NCBI GenBank assembly: GCA_016706225.1
Contig: JADJKB010000025.1
Span: 682,001-746,000 of the forward strand
Reading direction: 5' to 3'
DNA: 64,000 nucleotides
From: Myxococcales bacterium
GTDB lineage: Bacteria > Myxococcota_A > Polyangia > Polyangiales > Polyangiaceae
The first letter of the stretch is position 1. Each line of letters starts with the position of its first letter. The notes under the pieces were generated by a model. The model had not been told where the DNA came from. It was given only the letters and a program-made list of their open reading frames with translations, and did no database searches. Below, in pieces: positions 59,303 through 64,000 of the stretch. The position numbers and the translations under genes are program-made.

Positions 59303-60910
59303 TCAGCTCTTTGCCTTGCCACGCCGCCGGACTGCGTCGGCCAAGTTGCGAAGCTCCTCGCTCCGGAGGAACCAGGCGGCGAGCAGAAACACCACGCCGT
59401 AGCTCGCAACGGCGGCCAGGCCCGGCAAGAGCCGCTGTATCGGTCCTGCGCCAGCCGGGGCCTGCAACAGGTGGACGGCGCCGAGTCCGGCCGCGGCCGC
59501 GGGTGCCGCCGCGACCAGGGTCTTGGCTCCGGACTTCACGATCTCGAACAGATGGGTGTCTGCGAGTCGCCGCCGGAGTCCGATCCACAACAAGATCATC
59601 TGGGCGCCGCTGGCCCCGCTGACCGCGAGGCTGATGCCGACGTGGCCCAGCGAGCCCCGCAGGGACAGGGACAGCGCGATGAACACCCCCAGATCGAGCG
59701 CGGCCACGACGACCGGCGTTCGGGTGTCACCGAGGGCGTAGTACACCCCGACCAGCTGGCGAACGGCTGCGACCATCCAGATCCCGAGACCCTGGGCCGC
59801 CAGCGCTTTCGCGGTCTCGCGGGCGGACTCGGCATCGAACTGACCCCGCTGGAAGATCAGCACGACGATGGGCTCGGCGAGAACGACCAGGAGCACGCTG
59901 GCCGGGAGCGCCACGAACAGCGCGAGCCGCATGCCGAACGCGAACGTGCGTCCGACCTCGGCCTTGTCTCCGCGCGCGACCAGGAGCGCGAGGCTGGGCA
60001 GGGTGGCGCTCTGCAGTGCCATCACGAAGATGCCTTGCGGAAAATCACACAGCCGGAGCGCCCAGCCGAAATAACTCTGGGCGCCGACCCCGAGGTCCGA
60101 GAGAAAGCGCCGCGCCAGCACGACGTCCACGTAATAGACGCCGAGCCCGATCAACACCGGCCCCATGCGCCGGAGTGCGTCCTTCACGCCGGGGTCGTTG
60201 AAACGAAAGGTCGGTGCAACCAGGTAACCGATTCTGCGCAGGCTCGGCCACTGGGCCACGACCTGCAGCACACCACCGAGCAGCACCCCCGCGGCCAACG
60301 CCAGCGTGCGGTCGTGTCCCCGCGCACCAATGAGATCCGGCAGCCCGAGGGCGCACACGATGAACGCGACGTTGAGCAGCGCCGGAGCAAAGCTGGTTGC
60401 CACGAAGCGCTGATGTACGTTGAGGGCGGCGACCCCGAGGGCGGCAGTGCCCATGAAGAAGATGTACGGGAACACCCAACGAGTCAGGGTCACGGTGCGC
60501 TCGTACTGACCCTCGTGAGCGTGGAAGCCGCCGGCGAACAGCTCCACCAGCTGGGGAGCCAGGAGCACTCCCGCGATGGTCACCACCAGCAAGATCGCGA
60601 GCGAGAGCCCGCGCAGCGCACGAAAGACCCGGAGCGCCGCCTCGTCGCCCTCTTGCTCACGGGTCTTGGCCAGCACCGGCAGGACGGCGTTCTGAACGGC
60701 GCCCTCAGCCAGGAGTTGCCGCAACACGTTCGGGATGGTGAACGCAACGAAGAAGGCGTCGGTTGCGGCACGGCTGAAGACCGCGGCCAGAACCTGGTCC
60801 CGGACCAGGCCGAAGACGCGGCTGAACAGCGTACCGGCAGCGACGATGCCGGCGCGACCCGTGATCTTCTTGCGCTCGGCCTCCGCCGAGCTCGGGCCTT
60901 CGCCGGCCAT
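59303..60910 (-). CDS. murJ: Lipid II flippase MurJ
   Basis: A 535-residue membrane protein of the MurJ/MviN family (MOP superfamily), which flips lipid II across the inner membrane for peptidoglycan synthesis. It shows 14 helices in the usual pattern. The N-terminal GTLFSRVFGLVRDQVLAAVFSRAATDAFFVAFTIPN stretch with family Arg and Asp residues is conserved. ATG 60910 precedes a short hydrophilic leader, and upstream codons are not helical. RodZ- and MurJ-type genes in this neighbourhood suggest a cell-envelope cluster. Confidence 0.95.
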   Translation of the reverse strand: MAGEGPSSAEAERKKITGRAGIVAAGTLFSRVFGLVRDQVLAAVFSRAATDAFFVAFTIPNVLRQLLAEGAVQNAVLPVLAKTREQEGDEAALRVFRALRGLSLAILLVVTIAGVLLAPQLVELFAGGFHAHEGQYERTVTLTRWVFPYIFFMGTAALGVAALNVHQRFVATSFAPALLNVAFIVCALGLPDLIGARGHDRTLALAAGVLLGGVLQVVAQWPSLRRIGYLVAPTFRFNDPGVKDALRRMGPVLIGLGVYYVDVVLARRFLSDLGVGAQSYFGWALRLCDFPQGIFVMALQSATLPSLALLVARGDKAEVGRTFAFGMRLALFVALPASVLLVVLAEPIVVLIFQRGQFDAESARETAKALAAQGLGIWMVAAVRQLVGVYYALGDTRTPVVVAALDLGVFIALSLSLRGSLGHVGISLAVSGASGAQMILLWIGLRRRLADTHLFEIVKSGAKTLVAAAPAAAAGLGAVHLLQAPAGAGPIQRLLPGLAAVASYGVVFLLAAWFLRSEELRNLADAVRRRGKAKS

Positions 60911-61131
60911 CCCCTCGCGAGTAGCATCAGCGGGCAGGGATCTGCACCTTCTCGGCACCGAATTGTCGGGCTGTAGCGAGTTCGTGCAGGTCTTTCCTCG
61001 GCCGCCCGCCAACGCGCCAGGTCATGAGCTCCGGCTGCTCGCCCAGCTGGGGTGAGGTGCGCTCGAGAGCTGGCCCCACCCCACGCCGGCCGGCTCTGCC
61101 GGCGTGCGATCGGCCAATCTTCGACCGGCCT

Positions 61132-61653
61132 TCAGCCGCCGAACAGCTCGGCGTGGACCTCGTCGAGGATCTCTTGGGTCTCCTCTCGCGTCAGCTCGAA
61201 CACGCTCGACAGCGCCTCGATGGCAGCGGCTTCCGCGTGCGCGACGTGGTCGTCGACGAACGCAACGCCCGCGGCCAAACGGAAACAGAACGCCCGCGCA
61301 TCGGCCGACGGGATGCGTTGGGCGCAGGCGTCGAGGCGGGCTCGCCAGCCGTCCCGCGCAAGCTTCTCATTGAAGCGATCGAGCAGCGCTTGCAGATCGA
61401 TGCCCTTGACGTGGTGCATGTCCACCACGGCCTGGAAGCTGGCCGCGAGTTGCTCGAGCTCGTCGCGCTGCACCACGCCGTCGACGGCCGCCATCAGAAA
61501 CATGGTCTCGAGCGTCGCCTCGAACTCGGCGGCCTGTGCCTTCACCTTGTCGTCGAGCAACTCACCTGGGCGCAGGCTGCGCGCGAGTGCGTGGGCGGCT
61601 TCGCCCGCAGTGACTCCAGTTGCGATCTTCCTGAGACGGGCGTCGAGGACCAT
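61132..61653 (-). CDS. TerB-like helical protein
   Basis: The 173-residue all-helical protein has TerB-like paired acidic motifs (MFLMAAVDGVVQRDELEQLA and AAGVAFVDDHVAHAEAAAIEAL), analogous to the smaller protein at 4100. No ter cluster is present. It follows recO by 22 bp, so it is probably in the same transcript. Confidence 0.75.
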   Translation of the reverse strand: MVLDARLRKIATGVTAGEAAHALARSLRPGELLDDKVKAQAAEFEATLETMFLMAAVDGVVQRDELEQLAASFQAVVDMHHVKGIDLQALLDRFNEKLARDGWRARLDACAQRIPSADARAFCFRLAAGVAFVDDHVAHAEAAAIEALSSVFELTREETQEILDEVHAELFGG

Positions 61654-61675
61654 GGGGGGAGCGTATCAGACCCCG

Positions 61676-62407
61676 TCACTCGAAGCCCAGGTGCACAGAC
61701 AGGGCGCGGTCGATCAGTGTGAGGGCGGCGTCGACGTCTCCCGGCTCGAGTACGCCGCTCTCTCCCTCCGCCGCGCGGATCATTCGCGCCCGTGGCCCGG
61801 CGCCAAGGCGCAGCCGTGCGCCGCCGCAGCTCACGCAGATCAGCCCGCCGCGAGCGACGTCCACCAGGGCAGTTTGTGCCGTTGGGCAGGCTTTCCCGCA
61901 GGAAACACAGCGTGCGAGGTCCAGCCCCCAGCCGAACGCAACCAGTAACGAGAGGCCTGCGTGGGCGAGCTCCGCGCGCGCTGACAATGCCGGATCCGGT
62001 AGCTCGAGCCGCGAGAAGAACACCTCGAGCGCACGCCACACCGCTGGCTCTGCCGTGCGCGGCGGCGCGGCGCGGCGCACCCAACCGAGCGCGCGGCCCG
62101 CGACCTCCATGCGCTCCAGACTGGTCAAGAGCATGGCACGCGGGGTCTCGAGCTTCGCCTCCCGGAGCTGCAGCAGCTCCGCACCAGCGCGTTCGTCGAG
62201 TCGCACCCGAAGCGTGTGCATTGGTTCGAGTGCGCTGCCAAAGCGCCGCTGACTCTTCTTCGCTCCCCGCGCGAGCGCGCTGACTCTGCCCAGCGTCTCG
62301 GTGAAGAGCGTGAGGACCAGATCACTCTCGCCGTACTCGACCCGGCGCAAGAGCCAGGCTCGGGTGTCGTGCGTCTTGTGAGCGATGCGCGCGCGAGCGG
62401 CCGCCAC
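61676..62407 (-). CDS. recO: DNA repair protein RecO
   Basis: RecO loads RecA with RecF and RecR in recombinational repair. The 243 residues contain the N-terminal OB fold (THDTRAWLLRRVEYGESDLVLTLFTETLGRVSALARGAK), a helical core and the zinc site CVSCGKACP...GLICVSCGG. Gene start GTG 62407 lies 2 bp after the RodZ-like stop, so the two are coupled. Confidence 0.94.
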   Translation of the reverse strand: MAAARARIAHKTHDTRAWLLRRVEYGESDLVLTLFTETLGRVSALARGAKKSQRRFGSALEPMHTLRVRLDERAGAELLQLREAKLETPRAMLLTSLERMEVAGRALGWVRRAAPPRTAEPAVWRALEVFFSRLELPDPALSARAELAHAGLSLLVAFGWGLDLARCVSCGKACPTAQTALVDVARGGLICVSCGGARLRLGAGPRARMIRAAEGESGVLEPGDVDAALTLIDRALSVHLGFE

Positions 62408-62409
62408 GG

Positions 62410-62841
62410 TCAGGCGCGGGCCGCGGGGCAGGGCAGCGCGCTCAGCTCTTGCGGCATGTCGTCGCCGCGAGGCTTCAGCACGATGCTGAGGGCGAGCGTG
62501 AACAGGATGAGCAACAGCACGAACGCGAGGGCTACGCCGTAGCGTTTGCCGCGGGCCGGCTTCACCGCGGGATTGCCGCTGGACAGGGGCAGGGGGGTGA
62601 CCCAGGCCACTCGCCGACTGGCCGTGTAGAGCGCGAGCACCTCTTCCGGTGCCAGACCCACCGCGCGCGCGTACGCCTTCAAGAATCCGCGGACGAAGAC
62701 TTCACCCGGCAGTTCGTCGAAGCGGTCGGCCTCGATGCGCTCGAGGCTGGACATCGGCACGCGCGTCGCGCGGCTGATCTCTTCCGCGCTCATCCGTTTT
62801 TCCAAACGGCTTCGGCGCAGGAGCTGTCCCACCGTCTCCAT
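62410..62841 (-). CDS. RodZ-like HTH membrane protein
   Basis: A 143-residue protein with an N-terminal HTH of RodZ type (VGQLLRRSRLEKRMSAEEISRATRVPMSSLERIEADRFDELPGEVFVRGFLKAYARAVGL), a linker and one membrane helix (YGVALAFVLLLILFTLALSIV). The periplasmic tail is short (about 20 residues), so the DUF4115 domain of full RodZ is missing. It may link MreB-type cytoskeleton and the membrane. It sits between the TPR lipoprotein and recO. Confidence 0.87.
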   Translation of the reverse strand: METVGQLLRRSRLEKRMSAEEISRATRVPMSSLERIEADRFDELPGEVFVRGFLKAYARAVGLAPEEVLALYTASRRVAWVTPLPLSSGNPAVKPARGKRYGVALAFVLLLILFTLALSIVLKPRGDDMPQELSALPCPAARA

Positions 62842-62853
62842 GTGGGCCGGAGC

Positions 62854-63654
62854 CTACTTGAGATTGGCCAGGATGGAGCTGCATTCTTTTCCCGCCGGAG
62901 AGGTCGGGTAGAGCTCCTTGCATTTGCGCAGATCGGCCTCGGCGTCAGCGCCGCGTCCGAGTTTCACCAGCACCCGTCCCCGCCCGAGGTAGGCGTCTTG
63001 CAGGCCCTTGCACGCCGGCGCCTCGGTCGCGAGGGCCCGGCTGAAGGCCTCGTTGGCCTCCGTGTATTGCTTCTTCTTCTCGTGTGCCACGCCCAACCGG
63101 TAGTTGCCGACGCAGAACAACGGTTGAGCGGCAACGCTGCGCGAGAGTGCATCGATGGCGGCATCGAGCTGCCCCTTCTCGAGAAACGCCCAGCCCAGAT
63201 TTCCCCAAGCATTTTCGGGGGTCTGGTACAGCATGTCCTCCGACAGGGGTTTCAGGACCGCGATCGCCTCGGCGTACTTCTTCTCGTGAATCAGGACCAC
63301 TCCCAGCGTGTTGGTCGCTTCGCGGAAGTCCGGTTTCACCTTGAGCGCGGCCTTCGCGTATTTCTCGGCCTCGGGGAGCCGGCATTCGTCGTTGCCGGTG
63401 CTGCACATGGCCAGGTAAATCAGCGCCACGAGGTGCGCGGCCTCGTGATTTTCGTCGTTCAAGTCCAGGGCTTTCAGCGCGTGCTCCAGCGCCTGGCGGG
63501 GATTCTTCTGTCGCAGGAACGCGTCGCGCGCGATGTCGTACTCGGACTCGCTCATGCGTTCCGGATCACCGCCCCCCGGGTTCTTGCTGCTCTGGCCTGC
63601 ACAGCTGCCCAGAGCGAGGAGCAACCCGACGACCGCAGCATACGAGGCTTTCAT
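62854..63654 (-). CDS. TPR lipoprotein (Tgl/PilF-like)
   Basis: A 266-residue lipoprotein (lipobox LGSC) with about five TPRs in a row, for example ALEHALKALDLNDENHEAAHL and AEKYAKAALKVKPDFREATNTLG. Tgl of Myxococcus and PilF/PilW of other bacteria are lipoproteins of this size that help the PilQ secretin assemble in the outer membrane for type IV pili. No pilus gene is in the window, so the assignment is by fold. ATG 63654 is chosen to give a clean signal peptide. Confidence 0.82.
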   Translation of the reverse strand: MKASYAAVVGLLLALGSCAGQSSKNPGGGDPERMSESEYDIARDAFLRQKNPRQALEHALKALDLNDENHEAAHLVALIYLAMCSTGNDECRLPEAEKYAKAALKVKPDFREATNTLGVVLIHEKKYAEAIAVLKPLSEDMLYQTPENAWGNLGWAFLEKGQLDAAIDALSRSVAAQPLFCVGNYRLGVAHEKKKQYTEANEAFSRALATEAPACKGLQDAYLGRGRVLVKLGRGADAEADLRKCKELYPTSPAGKECSSILANLK

Positions 63655-63707
63655 GCGCGGCTCGCGATAGCGCACGGCCCGGGATGCGTCAACGCCGCGG
63701 GGTCGGC

Positions 63708-64000
63708 CTAGGTGCCGGAGATCGCAGCGGTCTTGCCCGGGGAGTCGTCGTCGCCGCGGATTTGGTCACGGACACCGAGCAGACCATACAGCTCGCGTAG
63801 GGCGTCAGGGTCCGGCAGCGCGACGCTCTCGTCCGTGATCTGTACGTAGCCTCGGTCCCTCAGCTCTTGGATGATGCTCTTGACGCTGTCGACGTCGAGG
63901 CCCACCCGAGCCGACAGCTCCAGCGGGGAAATGGCGATTTGCACCGGCCCTTCCCCTTCGGGGCTGGCCGCGATCGCGAGCTGAGCCAGCTTGATCAGGG
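63708..64000 (-). CDS. C-terminal part of a Crp/Fnr-like regulator, 5' end outside the window
   Basis: The minus-strand frame is open to the window edge (97 codons) and ends at TAG 63708. The sequence (LIKLAQLAIAASPEGEGPVQIAIS, LELSARVGLDVDSVKSIIQEL, DRGYVQITDESVALPDPDAL) matches the C-terminal winged helix of Crp/Fnr regulators. The expected N-terminal cyclic-nucleotide domain lies beyond the window. An acidic tail of about 20 residues follows. It is probably upstream of the TPR, RodZ-like and recO genes but 53 bp away. Confidence 0.8.
   Translation of the reverse strand, partial: LIKLAQLAIAASPEGEGPVQIAISPLELSARVGLDVDSVKSIIQELRDRGYVQITDESVALPDPDALRELYGLLGVRDQIRGDDDSPGKTAAISGT

Noticed and set aside
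59471..60976. 501-codon plus-strand frame opposite murJ
   Set aside because: Shadow of the MurJ gene; it lacks hydrophobic segments or motifs.

Overview
The window is high-GC (visibly close to 70 %) and gene-dense. It has many lipoproteins with Gly/Ser-rich linkers, a membrane Ser/Thr kinase, MopE-like Asp/Cys motifs, AgmX/TonB-like C-termini, GTG starts and long open shadows on the opposite strand of real genes. Together these suggest a member of the Myxococcota, most likely order Polyangiales. This is an inference from gene content. There is no rRNA, CRISPR array, insertion sequence or prophage.

Layout. 1-4.5 kb: a zinc-ribbon membrane protein (cut by the window edge), hisF, a Pro-rich membrane protein and a TerB-like protein. 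4.5-9.4 kb: a lone receiver behind a degenerate histidine-kinase-like protein, a MopE-motif lipoprotein and an SRPBCC protein. 9.4-14.2 kb: an overlapping run of ABC-2 permease, a gene broken by TAA, xerC and a membrane alkaline-phosphatase-superfamily enzyme. 14.4-17 kb: a flippase-like protein, a PLP enzyme and a biotinyl carrier. 17.8-20.7 kb (minus): a SurA-like chaperone, a barrel-less POTRA lipoprotein and an M48 metalloprotease in overlapping order. 20.9-26.4 kb (minus): an outer-membrane porin and a 1240-residue esterase-like lipoprotein. 26.4-34.4 kb: hutH, a GC repeat tract, a four-helix-bundle gene behind a strong hairpin, a PaaX-like regulator overlapping a radical SAM gene, a second esterase-like lipoprotein and a Kazal-like lipoprotein.

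34.5 kb holds the most interesting object: a 73-codon DUF6132-like membrane protein. Its conserved Cys position is an in-frame TGA, followed at bacterial-SECIS distance by a hairpin with a GGUC loop. This is a strong selenoprotein candidate. 35-45.5 kb: MFS transporter, large AgmX-like membrane protein, second Thr-type phosphatase/transferase-superfamily enzyme, DUF4349 lipoprotein, two decaying gene remnants, crotonase-fold enzyme, two Bor-like lipoproteins and an AMMECR1 protein. 45.6-52.7 kb: a tightly coupled module of a Spy/CpxP-like lipoprotein, ECF sigma factor, small membrane anti-sigma, CnrX-like sensor and MacA-MacB-TolC efflux parts. 52.8-64 kb: membrane Ser/Thr kinase, PNPOx/LysR divergent pair, metallophosphoesterase, tRNA-Val(CAC), engB, murJ, a TerB-like protein, recO, a RodZ-like protein, a TPR lipoprotein and a Crp-like C-terminus cut by the edge.

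A recurrent signal is a TANNNT -10-like hexamer 6-11 nt before many start codons, with no Shine-Dalgarno sequence. It suggests that leaderless transcripts are common in this organism.
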